A DNA stretch of 64,000 bases from Aspidapion aeneum (Eukaryota > Arthropoda > Insecta > Coleoptera > Brentidae). The translations under genes and the position numbers were made by a program. Below the pieces are notes generated by a model. It saw only the letters and a list, made by a program, of their open reading frames with translations. It did no database searches and had not been told where the DNA came from. Location: NCBI GenBank assembly GCA_963576565.1, contig OY755038.1, forward strand, positions 175,636,907 through 175,700,906, written 5' to 3'. Positions 52,284 to 62,765 of the stretch are shown one piece after another. Position 1 is the stretch's first letter. Every line of letters starts with the position of its first letter.

Positions 52284-52775
52284 ATGAATGGTTTATTCCG
52301 ACGCTACGAAAATATTCCCGCTGACGTTCAGCTCGACATAATCATTAGAAATTTGGCACCATTTTATGGAACACAACTTGATGTTGTACATTCTATCGAA
52401 GAGTTAGAAGAGGAATGTTTGAAGCTGGAAACAAAGAAGTATAGAGCGGATCATTATGTCCCTCCCTCAAGAAGAAGAACTTCCATGGTTGAGCCTGATT
52501 TTGCATTTGTTTCTACACCTTCCGGATCTGTTAATAGTTTTCCTGACATGGGTGTAGATGTGGATGCTGTGAATCAATATAGCTCTCAAAGAACAACACC
52601 TAACCACCGCACGTCATCAATAAAGTGCTTTAATTGTCAAGAGTTTAAACATTTTAATGGGCAATGTACAAAACCAAGAACCAGACACTGCTATCGTTGT
52701 GGAAATCCAGATAAAACCACCCTTACTTGTGAAAAGTGTTCTCCTTCGCGAAACGGCTCAAGGGGGAATCAATAA
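52284..52775 (+). CDS. Gypsy gag, C-terminal part with zinc knuckles
   Basis: 163 codons carrying the rest of capsid (RRYENIPADVQLDIIIRNLAP) and nucleocapsid with CFNCQEFKHFNGQC (CCHC) and CYRCGNPDKTTLTCEKC. The gag-pol boundary overlaps the protease frame by about 40 bases (52736-52775), compatible with a programmed -1 or +1 shift, or with a lesion. Confidence 0.87.
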   Translation: MNGLFRRYENIPADVQLDIIIRNLAPFYGTQLDVVHSIEELEEECLKLETKKYRADHYVPPSRRRTSMVEPDFAFVSTPSGSVNSFPDMGVDVDAVNQYSSQRTTPNHRTSSIKCFNCQEFKHFNGQCTKPRTRHCYRCGNPDKTTLTCEKCSPSRNGSRGNQ

Positions 52776-53359
52776 GCCGTGAGACTTCTTCCGTTATCGA
52801 TTTATCAGCTATTTCTACAGATTTTCCACAAAAAATCTTATTGGACTTTATAATTGGACATGCGAATGGTGATCAAAGTCCATATTTGGAAATCTCAATA
52901 ATGGGATACCACATGCGAGGCTTATTAGACTCTGGGGCCTCTAGGACGATTGTCGGTCTACCAGGCTCTGAAACTTTAAAAAACTTGGGTTTCAAAATGT
53001 TTAAAAATAACTTAAACTGTACTGTAGCTAATGGTCAGAGTTGTATTAGTACTGGCTATTTCCAAGTGCCTATGACCTTAATGCACAAGACAAAAATCAT
53101 AGATATCCTTGTTTTGCCTGAATTATCCCATACGCTAATTTTGGGAATCGACTTTTGGAAAGCAATGGAGTTAGTTCCAGATTTAAAGCAAGATATATGG
53201 CATTTTTCTGCTGAATCAGATTTTCAAATTTGCAGTCTTCATGATGAAAATATGCTCACCCCAGAACAGCGAAAAGCTTTAGATCATTTAGTGAAACAGA
53301 AGTTTTCCGAAATACCTGAGGAACTTGGATGTTGCAGAGTTGCAGAACACGAAATATAA
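52736..53359 (+). CDS. Gypsy protease and pre-RT linker
   Basis: 207 codons with aspartic-protease motif GLLDSGASRTIVG at residues 60-75 and LILGIDFWKAM near residue 135. It ends at a stop (53357-53359), after which the standard KPIKQRYYPVSP segment begins, so a single codon separates protease from RT. Confidence 0.9.
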   Translation: MFSFAKRLKGESISRETSSVIDLSAISTDFPQKILLDFIIGHANGDQSPYLEISIMGYHMRGLLDSGASRTIVGLPGSETLKNLGFKMFKNNLNCTVANGQSCISTGYFQVPMTLMHKTKIIDILVLPELSHTLILGIDFWKAMELVPDLKQDIWHFSAESDFQICSLHDENMLTPEQRKALDHLVKQKFSEIPEELGCCRVAEHEI

Positions 53360-54201
53360 CTTTTACCTGAAACCAAGCCAATTAAGCAACGCTATTACCC
53401 TGTTTCTCCAATTAAACAAAAAATTATTGACGACGAACTTCAAGAGATGTTACGCTTAGGAGTAATCGAACCATCGAAAAGTCCATGGTCGTGTGTTTGG
53501 CTAAAAAGAAGGACGATTCCTATCGTTTCAAAAAAGACGCTTATGCACTGCCATACATATCTTCAATTTTGGATCGCCTTAGGGACGCGTGTTACATCAG
53601 TTCGATTGATATTAAATTTGCATTTTGGCAAGTACCCCTTAGTAAAGAATCAAGGGAATACACTGAATTTACTGTGCCAGGACGTCCGCTGTATCAGTTT
53701 ACTCGCATGCCTTTCGGCCTTAGTAACTCACCAGCCACGTGGCAAAGAATAGTAGATAGAATTCTAGGATATGATTTAGAGGAGCATGTGATGGTTTATA
53801 TTGACGATATTATCATAATTTGCAAAAAAGGTGCATTTTCTGACCATCTAAGAATTTTAAATATTGTGTTTGACCGATTACGAGATGCTGGGCTAATGGT
53901 TTCCAAAGAAAAATGTAAATTTTGTAAACCTCAGTTAGAATACCTTGGTTACTTAGTCGACATCCAGGGCTTACGCCCCAATCCCGATAAGGTCGAAGCT
54001 AGTGTAAATATACCACCTTCTAAAAACATCCACGAAATACGAAGATTTTGCGGAACAGCTTCATGGTATAGGCGATTTATACCGAATTTTTCAACTGTTA
54101 TGGCACCTATAAATCAGCTAACTAAAAAGAACGTCAAATGGAATTGGTCTGACGAATGTCAAAAATCATTTAACCTGATCAAGTCACTGCACCTGTTTTA
54201 A
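53360..54201 (+). CDS. Gypsy reverse transcriptase
   Basis: From the KPIKQRYYPVSP block through a one-base shift near 53490 into the main frame (53485-54201). Motifs: SSIDIKFAFWQVPL (first Asp), TRMPFGLSNSPATWQ, MVYIDDIII (catalytic DD), and GYLVDIQGLRPNPDK. The thumb has RRFCGTASWYRRFIPNFS. It ends at a TAA within the start of RNase H. Confidence 0.93.
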
Positions 54202-54460
54202 CTTGTCCAGATTTTAGTAGAACCTTCATCTTATAGACAGACCCATCTAATTTTGGATTAGGCGCTGTTCTAACTCAAGAATTTGACGAAGGTGAGAAGG
54301 TAATAGCCTACCTATCACGCTCTTTAACACGTCAGGAAATGAAATTACAGTCACTGAGAAAGAGTGTCTGGCGGTTATCTGGAGCGTCGGAAAATTAAGA
54401 CACTATCTGGAAGGTCAAAAATTTAAAGTCATCACCGACCATCATTCTTTATTGTATTTA
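54187..54460 (+). pseudogene. Gypsy RNase H, broken
   Basis: Degraded but legible: CPDFSRTFIL with a TAG where Gln is expected, then GLGAVLTQEFDEGEKVIAYL, a shift near 54340, CLAVIWSVGKLRHYLEG and ITDHHSLLYL. RNase H removes the RNA strand of the hybrid. Confidence 0.85.
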
Positions 54461-54925
54461 GCAAATTTGAAAGACCCCCAAGGTCGTCTTGCTCGCTGGT
54501 GCCTACGTTTACAACCTTACGACTTTGAACTCATCCATAGAAAAGGAAAAGACCATATAGTTCCCGATTTTCTCTCTAGATCTGTTCCTGCTGTCGATGT
54601 AAATTCTGTAAAAATTGAAGAACTTGAAACCTCATCTTCCACTTTCTCCAACAGTAAAGATAAATGGTACCAAAACATGTTCTCAAGACTAGAGAAACAA
54701 CCTGATAAATATCCTTCATGGCGAGTAGAAAACAACCTATTATATAAGCACGTAAAATCATCATATGTAGAACTCAGAGATCCCTATAGTTCTTGGAAAA
54801 TAGTTGTTCCAAAGGATAAACGAAAAGACATTTTAGTAAGATGTCATGATATTCCCGCTGCCGGCATATGGGTGTTTTTAAGACATATTGGAAAGTGTGT
54901 GAGCGTTATTTCTGGCCAAAAATGA
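54452..54925 (+). CDS. Gypsy RNase H end, linker and integrase zinc region
   Basis: 157 codons: DPQGRLARWCLRLQPYDFEL, HIVPDFLSRSVP, then a long linker and the start of the HHCC domain (RCHDIPAAGI). A one-base shift near 54870 moves the frame into the integrase core. Confidence 0.85.
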   Translation: MYLANLKDPQGRLARWCLRLQPYDFELIHRKGKDHIVPDFLSRSVPAVDVNSVKIEELETSSSTFSNSKDKWYQNMFSRLEKQPDKYPSWRVENNLLYKHVKSSYVELRDPYSSWKIVVPKDKRKDILVRCHDIPAAGIWVFLRHIGKCVSVISGQK

Positions 54926-55713
54926 GATCCGACATTACCAAATATATTAAATCTTGTCACATTTGTGCTCAGAATAAGGTAGAACAGCAAGCTCCACCCG
55001 GACTTATGGGTGATCGCCCAGAAATTACCGAACCATGGCAAGCTATCAGTCTTGACTACATTGGCCCATTACCAAGATCAAAATCTCAGAATACTTATCT
55101 TTTAGTTGTTACTGACTACTTCAGCAAATATTCCGTTTTATTTCCTTGTCGTTCAGCCAAGTCCAAGTCATTATGTAAATTTGTCGAAGAAGGGATATTC
55201 TTAACATATGGAACGCCCCAATATCTTACCTGCGACAATGGCCCCCAAATGAAGTCAAATGTATGTATATATGTATGTCTTTCTTACAAAACCAGAATTT
55301 TCTATACTCCCAGTTATTACCCACGAGCCAATCCTACCGAACGTGTTAATCGTGTTCTTAAAAGGATGATGAGATCGTATATTTCAAAAGGCAACCACAA
55401 AACATGGGATGAGAACCTAGCAGCTATTGCCTGTGCTGTGAGAACTTCAAAATCAGAGACCACCAATTATACCCCTTATTTCATCAATTTTGGTCGTGAC
55501 CACAAACTATTTGGTACTGATTACGAAGAGAATATTAAAGCTGATAAGAAATCAAATTTTGATCCAAATAATTTAATACAGAAAAGGCACGAAGCATTCC
55601 TTAAATTACATTCAGAAATTGCGAAACGTATGCAAGCCTCAAGAGAGCGTAACAAACATCGCTATAACTTAAGAAGACGCCCAGTATACGATTGGTCAGA
55701 AGGTTTGGCGTAA
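54868..55713 (+). CDS. Gypsy integrase
   Basis: 281 codons. CHICAQNK completes the zinc site. The catalytic core has D,D,E in ISLDYIGPLP, LTCDNGPQM and NPTERVNRVLK, spaced as usual. It ends at a TAA, and a shifted frame (55690-55926) supplies the C-terminal module. Confidence 0.9.
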   Translation: MGVFKTYWKVCERYFWPKMRSDITKYIKSCHICAQNKVEQQAPPGLMGDRPEITEPWQAISLDYIGPLPRSKSQNTYLLVVTDYFSKYSVLFPCRSAKSKSLCKFVEEGIFLTYGTPQYLTCDNGPQMKSNVCIYVCLSYKTRIFYTPSYYPRANPTERVNRVLKRMMRSYISKGNHKTWDENLAAIACAVRTSKSETTNYTPYFINFGRDHKLFGTDYEENIKADKKSNFDPNNLIQKRHEAFLKLHSEIAKRMQASRERNKHRYNLRRRPVYDWSEGLA

Positions 55714-55926
55714 AAATAAAAGCCTCTCGGATGCCACCAAATTTTACAGTGCTAAATTAGCACCAGAGTACCTTGGTTTTTTCATTATAAAACGAAAAAC
55801 TGGAAGTTGGACTTATCAACTTACTGACGAGCAAGGTAACTATAAAGGGGATTGGCATGTGCAAGATCTTAAACCTGTCCATTCGCCAGAACCACCTGAT
55901 CCTGGCATAAGCTCCGATTTCGAATA
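55690..55926 (+). CDS. Gypsy integrase C-terminal module
   Basis: About 75 codons in another frame: GQKVWRKN, then KLAPEYLGFFIIKRKTGSW, resembling the GPY/F module, with Phe in the Pro position of LGPF. A Pro-rich tail and TAA at 55924-55926 follow. No chromodomain. Confidence 0.75.
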
Positions 55927-56142
55927 AACTATAACATTTAGGCCTATTTTTGCTATAATTTTTGATAACGAGACTTCTTATCTATTTTGTTTCGATTAGT
56001 TTAGTTTAGTTGATTACCTTCTACTATTTTATAAGTTCTATTACCTATGTTTATTTCACATACTCTCTTTGTCTTTAGTCCAGTCTATATCGTCCGAAAA
56101 TTATTTTAGATAATTTTCGTCCTTTCCTTGGAAGGGGGGAGT
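55927..56142 (+). other. Gypsy 3' untranslated region and polypurine tract
   Basis: No env ORF. The tract GGAAGGGGGGAG lies at 56130-56141 right before the 3' LTR and should prime plus-strand DNA. Confidence 0.8.
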
Positions 56143-58465
56143 TGTAACATTTTAATTTTGCCATTAAAATATCTTATATTTATCGATAATTTATTATGAA
56201 AATAATTAAAATATGAGGGCACTTCGCTCCACATAATATTGCGTAATATAAATAAAACAAAAAATATTTTACCATAAAAATATTACCTTTATTGCTTTAA
56301 AATAATTCTTGTTACAATTTCTCTAACTGGTTACATTTATAAATTTTCTCACTTCAACGTCCACATTCTAGTCCACTCTTTTCTGTCTGATTTTAGTTTT
56401 TGTTCTCCATAAAATAATTTTCTCTTTAGTTATTTGTCCCCTTCTTTACCTAAAAGCAAATAATAATCTGTTATTACTTAAATTACCTGGAAATAATTAG
56501 TAAAACCTATCTATACACAAAATTATCTATTTGTGCTCTTTACTTTTCTAGTACTCACCATTTTATCTAGAAATCTTTTTTTTCTTATCTAGCTAGAAAT
56601 AGTCAATTTTCTATGATCTATGGTTATCTACATAGTCTTAGCTATTAAGTTAGTCCATTTATTTTGTAATCCCTTCTCTGCCTTATTTAGCTTTTAATAA
56701 AATTTATTCTAGCTTAAAAACATCGCCTAAAACAAAACAGATAATTAATTTACCTATTTGTCTATTTTATTTATGTTAAAATGGTACCTACCTAATTAAT
56801 TGTTCCAGGGTGATCCAGTTTACAATCCATTTCTACTCATTTAACACTTTGCTTGCCAATTGTCTATCCTATTTTCTATGAATTGTTTTCTATTCTCCTA
56901 GGTCTTCTTTTATCTATTTTATTGTCTAGGATTAGTGTAGCTATCCTGTGTATGCTTTGCTTTCATTTACTAAAACCAGAAAATATTTTTATTGATTTTA
57001 AGTTGATTGATTGATTGTTAGATTTCCTAGATTAATCTATTTTCCTATCCTAGACTTACCTTAGACTATTTTATTTATCCTATTTGAAGATGAGTACCGA
57101 CACTGCCACTGGTTAATTTTTCCAAGCCTTAGTGATTTTTTCCATTAATTAATAATCGAATTTTCCACAAGCGATTTATTGATATGTAAATAAATACTTG
57201 AAAACAATTATTTTAACCTTAATTTACGACACCTGTGTATTGGGACACACAAATAAATTCTATTTTTGGAAAATCTTGGATCAAAATGCGGCGTTGCCTA
57301 ATCACTTCAGATGAAATTCCTGAGATGGTAATTTATATAATATATTTTCATTATTTTAATTACTTGCTCTGTAACTAGGACTTGGGTTCTATTTTCATAA
57401 AAATAAGTTGTTTCTCAAGGGTTTATATAACTTGGCAGCATCTCTTTAATGGCATTTCCTATCTTTCTCTTCTCCTCATATTCCCCATAAATCTATCTCT
57501 CTCCCATTTTGAGGCGCAGAGAGCTCCATAATTTTCGCCACTTTTGGAAGTGGAAAATATTTATTTCTTGTCCTGTCCCATTCGTATGGAACAGAAAAGG
57601 ATGGCTAGATATTTTCTTTTGATTTTACTTTTCTCCTGATTTCTTGATTTCTTGTTTTGTTTAATGTGTAAGAAAGTAAAAGTAATATTTTTAAGTCCTT
57701 TAAGATTTAATTGATTTTGATGTTAGTATCCAAAGGCGCCATGGGTGTCGCCACTAATTTTCGCTCTTGTCATTTTTCCTTAGGAAAAGGGACGTATTTT
57801 TTTTACCATCTGCAGTCGTCCTGTGAGGAGTAGAATTTTATATTCGACCATTATCTGGGTCATCATATCGGATTCATTAAAATTTTATTCCAAATTGCAA
57901 CAAGCTTCTCGTGATATTCACTTGGTAGTATTTATTTTGGTGATTGCGCGTTGCATTGCTTCGTAAGAAGGATTTTTCTTTGGACAACGGACTGCATGTT
58001 AGCTGTAAGAAACGCAGCTTCTGACCCTCTTAACAGCACTTGAGGTAAATGAATTTCTATTTATTTTATCAGGTTTAATTTTTCGGTAGATATTTTATTT
58101 TGTGTTTTTGGTCATAATTATCTATTTTAAAGTTGACTTTCATTATAAAAAAATTCCGATTTAATTAAGTTTTTTTATCAGAATTAAAATAATAATATAA
58201 AAAAGCAGTGTTCCTTTTAAATTAAATCTTGATACAGAAAACACGTTGTAAGATTTATATTTTTTTTTCTAAACCTTTTGCACAAAAGAATTATTTTCCT
58301 GTGTGCATATAAATTTTATTAAAGATTATAAATAATCATTTTTATTAGGAAAATTCAGCTAAATAAAATTAAATGAAAAATGTCCTTCAATTTAAAATTA
58401 AACTAAATATTCACTTATATCTTTTTACAATAAAAAAAGAAATCTAAAATTCTTTCATAAAAAAA
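56143..58465 (+). repeat. Gypsy 3' LTR, truncated
   Basis: Matches 46850-49195 and then stops inside an A-run at about 58460-58467; the final 1.2 kb of the LTR is missing. It has a 17-bp insertion near 56190 and several small indels relative to the 5' copy. Confidence 0.9.
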
Positions 58466-58504
58466 ACAACAAAAAACAAGAATTTAAAAACTTTAAAAAA
58501 CTAG

Positions 58505-58922
58505 GTGAGGGTGCAAACGTAAGTTGGATTGAGTTTAGGTTGGCTGGTTCACCACTTACACCACTCATTCGAGAAATACCCAAAATTTTGAGATAAGAAA
58601 TTGAAAAACGTAATTGTAAAGTTTATTGAAAGGAAATCAGAAAAAAAACGATGCATATAAAATATCTAAAGTGCACCTACCTTAATTTTCATCTAGTTGC
58701 AGTCGTTTTGGTCGCTTGGAAGATAGGAAAACAGGAAAATTGTAGCACTCACGGCGTTTCTTGTGCTTCTTGTCGGTTTCCCGATTGCGACTCCTCGCGA
58801 AGACTCCCGCGTGTCTCGGTGCGCGGATAAGTCATATGCATATACCCCGCGAAATTTGAAATGAAAAATAATATTAAAATATAAAGGTAGCCAAAAGCTG
58901 GCAAATAATTCTTGCACCAACA
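58505..58922 (-). repeat. Probable BEL-3 3' LTR
   Basis: On the minus strand it starts TGTTGGTGCAAG right after a polypurine-like TTTTGGTGGCCGGAATA. The far end is set at a TG near 58505 by analogy with the 460-bp LTR of BEL-1. No second LTR is in the window, so the far boundary is uncertain. Confidence 0.5.
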
Positions 58923-59101
58923 TATTCCGGCCACCAAAACACGTGTGTTTTTAGTAAGGATACGAAAAAAAAACTATATCTAAATATCCAAATCGTGCAA
59001 GTATGCACGAAAATTTACCTTAATTCTAGTAAATTACAAAAAGAAATAAAATTATATATAAAGAAAAAAAAATAAAAATTTTGAGCAAAATTTCGAAAAA
59101 T

Positions 59102-59500
59102 TTACTTGTGTTCTACCTCCGGCAGGGGCAGGACACATAACTTGACCACCGGTCTTCGATAAGTACCAGTAGCGGTTTTTAATGTCACGACGCGAGTAAG
59201 CCCATCAGCACCTGGATGTAGCGCTACAACACGTCCGTGCGACAACTGCATAGGTGGTTTTTGCTCGTTTTTAATAACGACTAAAGTGTTGACTTTTATG
59301 TCATTGCATTTCTCAGTCCACACGTTGTTGAAGTGTGTTTAAATATTCTAAACGCCACTTTTACCAAAAGTCAGCTTGAAGTCTTTGGACAAGCTGCCAG
59401 CGAGACAAAGTGTTAAGCTTGAGGTCGGAAAAATCAGGTTCTGGTATAGAATTTAAAGGCTCCAATGTTAGAAAATGACCTGGTGACAGCGGAATGAGGT
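59102..59500 (-). pseudogene. BEL-3 DUF5641 region
   Basis: Reads DPNDLIPLSPGHFLTLEPLN, SRWQLVQRLQADFW then a stop, a YLNTLQQR block, and in frame 59323-59102 the barrel domain VVALHPGADGLTRVVTLK ending RRPVVKLCVLPLPE. Confidence 0.85.
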
Positions 59501-59961
59501 CATTTGGATCTAGACTTTGAGCATACAACACGTTTGAGGTGAGCCTTGGTGGATTTTACTTCAGCCTCGGCTAAACCGTTTAAGTGAGGACTTCCAGGGC
59601 TAGAAAAGTGCCACGAAATGCTTAAGCTTTCACATGCTTCCTTTGAGTAGGTTTGAAGTAACCTATATGCACCGACGAAGGCGGTACCGTTATCAGAGTA
59701 AACGTGTGATATTCTTCCACGTCTGGAGACAAACCTTTTAAAGGCCGCAAGAAACGTATCTGTTGAAAGATCGGAAGTTAATTCTAAATGCACTGCTTTG
59801 GTTGCAGCACAAACGCAAACTAGAATATAGCCTTTATAGAGTTTGGCACCTCGGTGTCTTGACATTAAGATATCAAACGGTCCGCAATAGTCCACGGCAA
59901 CATGGGAAAATTGTTTTAACTGGGAAATCCTTTGAGGAGGTAAATCTCCCATAAATTGCAC
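59500..59961 (-). CDS. BEL-3 integrase core
   Basis: 153 codons containing the complete D,D,E: VAVDYCGPFD, YSDNGTAFVG and GLAEAEVKSTK. The frame ends soon after KRVV, where a deletion removed the LNSRPL segment normally between integrase and DUF5641. Confidence 0.88.
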   Translation of the reverse strand: MQFMGDLPPQRISQLKQFSHVAVDYCGPFDILMSRHRGAKLYKGYILVCVCAATKAVHLELTSDLSTDTFLAAFKRFVSRRGRISHVYSDNGTAFVGAYRLLQTYSKEACESLSISWHFSSPGSPHLNGLAEAEVKSTKAHLKRVVCSKSRSK

Positions 59962-60037
59962 AGCTGGTTTTGGATGAAGTCTGAAGCATAAGATACAATG
60001 AGACTACCTTTTCAATAGCGTATCGAGCAGACAGCCC

Positions 60038-60367
60038 TCAAAATTGCTGCCTTAGCAGATAATGTAGGGTTTTGAGACCTGGATGAAAGTATTTTGAATG
60101 TGTATATTCGATAATTATTGTAATAAGCCGGTGTGAACGTGGCAAGAGCAACGGATGCTTAGCAGAATAAAAAAGTTCAGAAGCATGCTTAATGCAACCG
60201 CCTACTCGGAGACAGTCTTGTTGGTCCAGGAATAATGAAAGTTTACGAAAGGGTTTTGGAAGCAACTTGTTTGTTTTAAATTTTGAAATAAGATCTGAAA
60301 ATACTGTACGTTGGACATCGCGGACAAGAACAGTCATGGAATTCTGCAGTTTCTTTTCCGTTACCAA
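60038..60367 (-). CDS. BEL-3 connection domain
   Basis: 109 codons: LPKPFRKLSLFLDQQDCLRV, the SAKHPLLLPRSHRL block, and TIIIEYTHSKYFHPGLKTLH leading into the zinc-binding region of integrase. It stops before CxxC, in a broken stretch to 59961. Confidence 0.85.
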   Translation of the reverse strand: MVTEKKLQNSMTVLVRDVQRTVFSDLISKFKTNKLLPKPFRKLSLFLDQQDCLRVGGCIKHASELFYSAKHPLLLPRSHRLITIIIEYTHSKYFHPGLKTLHYLLRQQF

Positions 60368-60421
60368 ATGATCTGAGTAATAGATTTTCGAAATTGGTCT
60401 AAGCGTGTAGGAAATGTTTAT

Positions 60422-60964
60422 TCAAGAGAACATCGATCTCATGTGGGTCTGACATGACCGTGAGAAATGTCTTGCGTTCTTCCAAATCATCACTGTCGCA
60501 AAGATCTGGACAATGAAAGCCATTAGACCATTCCTCTCGTGGAAGGCTTTCCACCACCTGTCATGGTGAACAAGTTGGTTAGGTGTAAGTCCACGAGAAG
60601 CACAATCCGCTGGGTTTTCAGCAGACGGAACATAGTGCCATACATGAGGAGGTAAAGTTTCTTGGATTTTGCAAACACGATTAGCGACGAATGTAACCCA
60701 TCTATGGAAAGAATCAGATAACCAGCGCAAGACCACTTGTGAGTCAGATCATGCCCAAATTTTATTAAACACCAAAGTTTTAGCGTAACTTGCTTGAATG
60801 AAAGAGATAAGATCACACAGTAGGGTAGCGCCCAAGAGTTCCAGTCTTGGGAGACTAACCGTTTTAAGTGGTGCAACTTTAGATTTTGCCATAACAAGAA
60901 AAGTAAACAGCTTGCCAGAAGATGCTTTAATACGAAGGTAGACTGTGGCTGCATAACCAACCAT
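60422..60964 (-). pseudogene. BEL-3 RNase H, broken
   Basis: Frame 60964-60749 has [19 protein letters not shown]. Frame 60736-60422 continues with VLRWLSDSFHRWVTFVANRV and ENPADCASRGLTP. A stop or shift near 60745 separates them. Confidence 0.85.
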
Positions 60965-61033
60965 TGAAGCGTCGGAAAATGTAATTCTATGCGAGTAGGT
61001 TTGTCTATTGTAAGACGTCTAGTTAGATGAAGA

Positions 61034-61868
61034 TTAGAAAGTTCGGGAAGCTCCATGCGAAACTGATTCCAAGTATTTATGATATGAAGGGGCGGAAGAG
61101 AGTCCAACTCTATCTTTTCCTTTCATAAATCTTGCATCAGATGCTTGGCCAGTAAGGACACTGGAGAACAGAAACTTAACGGGTGAAATATCTTTCATTA
61201 TTTGAGAAAGGATTCCACGTTTAGTGCAAGGGTTATCGTCAGGTATAACAAGATGTGTAAATGAATCTGTCACTGGATTCCATTGGAGATCAAGCACCTT
61301 GACAAAATTAGGCTCTGTTTTGTCGAAAGAAATAGACATTTGTGTGCCCGTCTCTGGAAATGATGAAATAAGGTCTGGTTTGTTACTTGCCCATTTCTTG
61401 AGCTCGAAACCACCACGACGTAATAGTGAAATGAGTTCTTGCTGTAGATATATGGCCGAAACTACGGAATTGTGGCCGCTGAAAACGTCATCGACGTAGA
61501 CGTCCTTTAACAGAACTCTAGAAGCATTAGGAAAGTTTTTAGACTCTAATCTAGCCAATTCCTGTAGAGTACGTATACCCAAGTAAGGTGATGATTTGAG
61601 ACCATAGACAAAAGTTCTGAAAGAGTAGGTTTGAATGGGATTGGTTTCAGAGAATCTCCATACGATATTCTGATATCTTGTGTGCTCAGGTGTGACAAGA
61701 ATTTGTCGAAACATTTTAACAACATCTGCAGTAAACACTACAGCATGATATTGGAATTTCAGAAGTATTTCGCGGACATCAGATTGAAGTTTAGCACCTG
61801 CGCACAATGTATTATTTAAAGATAAACCCCTGGGACCCTTTTGTGAAGCATCAAAAACGCAGCGAATT
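61034..61868 (-). CDS. BEL-3 reverse transcriptase
   Basis: Open from the deletion point: CVFDASQKGPRGLSLN, TADVVKMFRQILV (first Asp), YGLKSSPYLGIRTL, catalytic KDVYVDDVFSG, then GGFELKKWASNKPDL. Note YVDD in place of YIDD of the other two BEL copies. It shifts frame near 61110. Confidence 0.9.
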
Positions 61869-62077
61869 TGAATGAAAATGAACCACAGTAAACTGTGGTG
61901 TTTAAGGCCACACCCTCTGCAGCTATAAGAAGAAGAACAATTCCTTGTTTAATGAGAAAAATGCATGCAATTTTCACATCAGTTAATTTGTCTTACATAG
62001 GAAAGTCTTTCTTCTGAATTTTTATTTAGGAAATCGAGACATCTGGCTAGGACGTGATTGGACTGGCACAAATGACA
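61868..62077 (-). pseudogene. BEL-3 gag zinc-knuckle remnant
   Basis: Minus strand reads CHLCQSNHVLARC, an EERLSYVRQ helix, a TGA, CENCMHFSH, a TAA, then CSSSYSCRGCGLKHHSLL. This passes without a frame change into the RT at 61868. Normally about 300 residues, including protease, lie between. A short hairpin ACCACAGTAAACTGTGGT (61874-61891) sits at the junction. Confidence 0.75.
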
Positions 62078-62128
62078 TATTCACTAAGTATATCAAAATA
62101 ACATGTCAATATCGGTTAGTGGCATTTA

Positions 62129-62731
62129 TTACATAATTTTATCAATCTTACGCTTAAGGGATGAATTGCTGCAGGTGAATATATTAATATCGATAAATGA
62201 ATGTACGTATTTATTAAAAAGTGACATTATTTTATTATCGATACTATTTTTCCCTATATCTGTTTTATAAGAGTTCAAGTAAAATAATCTGGTACCTCTA
62301 TTTTGACGTAAGGCTGCATACAAACTTAGAAGCGATAGTAATTTGGGACAGTTAATTTTGTTAGCTAAAATTTTATGACCAAATCTTAACGCAAGCTTGT
62401 CTCTTCGATTGCTAAGACTATCTATTCCAATGATTTTTAAGCGTTCTTCATAATTGTACAGTTTTTTGTCTATGCCTAATTTAAACAGCAAAAAGTTGAC
62501 AAACTTACGTTGTACTCTTTCTAACCGATTACTGTGAATGTCATAATAAGGTGACCAGATCATGCAGCAATATTCAAGCTGGCTTCTAATTAATGAGAAA
62601 TATAATATTTTTAAAACCTCAATATTCTTAAATTCACTACTTGACCGAATAACAAACCCCGACATTTTGAACGCTTTTGTTATAACATTATTTATATGAT
62701 CCACGATACGAAACTCTGAATCAAAAAGCAC
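62129..62731 (-). CDS. LINE 3 RT C-terminal domain
   Basis: 200 codons: SLIRSQLEYCCMIWSPYYD, VQRKFVNFLLFKLGID, then a conserved tail. Typical of the region downstream of the palm in Jockey/CR1-type LINEs. Closes at a natural-looking stop. Confidence 0.82.
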   Translation of the reverse strand: MLFDSEFRIVDHINNVITKAFKMSGFVIRSSSEFKNIEVLKILYFSLIRSQLEYCCMIWSPYYDIHSNRLERVQRKFVNFLLFKLGIDKKLYNYEERLKIIGIDSLSNRRDKLALRFGHKILANKINCPKLLSLLSLYAALRQNRGTRLFYLNSYKTDIGKNSIDNKIMSLFNKYVHSFIDINIFTCSNSSLKRKIDKIM

Positions 62732-62765
62732 CCCAAGATCATTTATAAGGTTAACTCTGGATATT

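Larger units (their letters stand above)
46850..58465 (+). mobile_element. Ty3/gypsy LTR retrotransposon with very long LTRs
   Basis: 5' LTR 46850 to about 50369, tRNA-Lys primer site, 1-kb leader, gag, protease, RT, RNase H, integrase, polypurine tract, then a 3' LTR cut off at 58465. The pol order with integrase last is the Ty3/gypsy arrangement. No env-like ORF is seen after integrase. Several single-base lesions inactivate it, although all the catalytic motifs remain. Confidence 0.93.
58505..62077 (-). mobile_element. BEL/Pao element BEL-3, deleted and decayed
   Basis: Minus-strand remnants in order from the right: gag zinc knuckles (62077-61880), RT (61868-61034), RNase H (about 60960-60422), connection (60367-60038), integrase (59961-59500), DUF5641 (59500-59102), 3' LTR. 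gag upstream of the knuckles is lost. Protease and the start of RT are missing by an internal deletion at about 61870. Integrase and DUF5641 are joined by a second deletion near 59525. Many stops. Confidence 0.88.
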
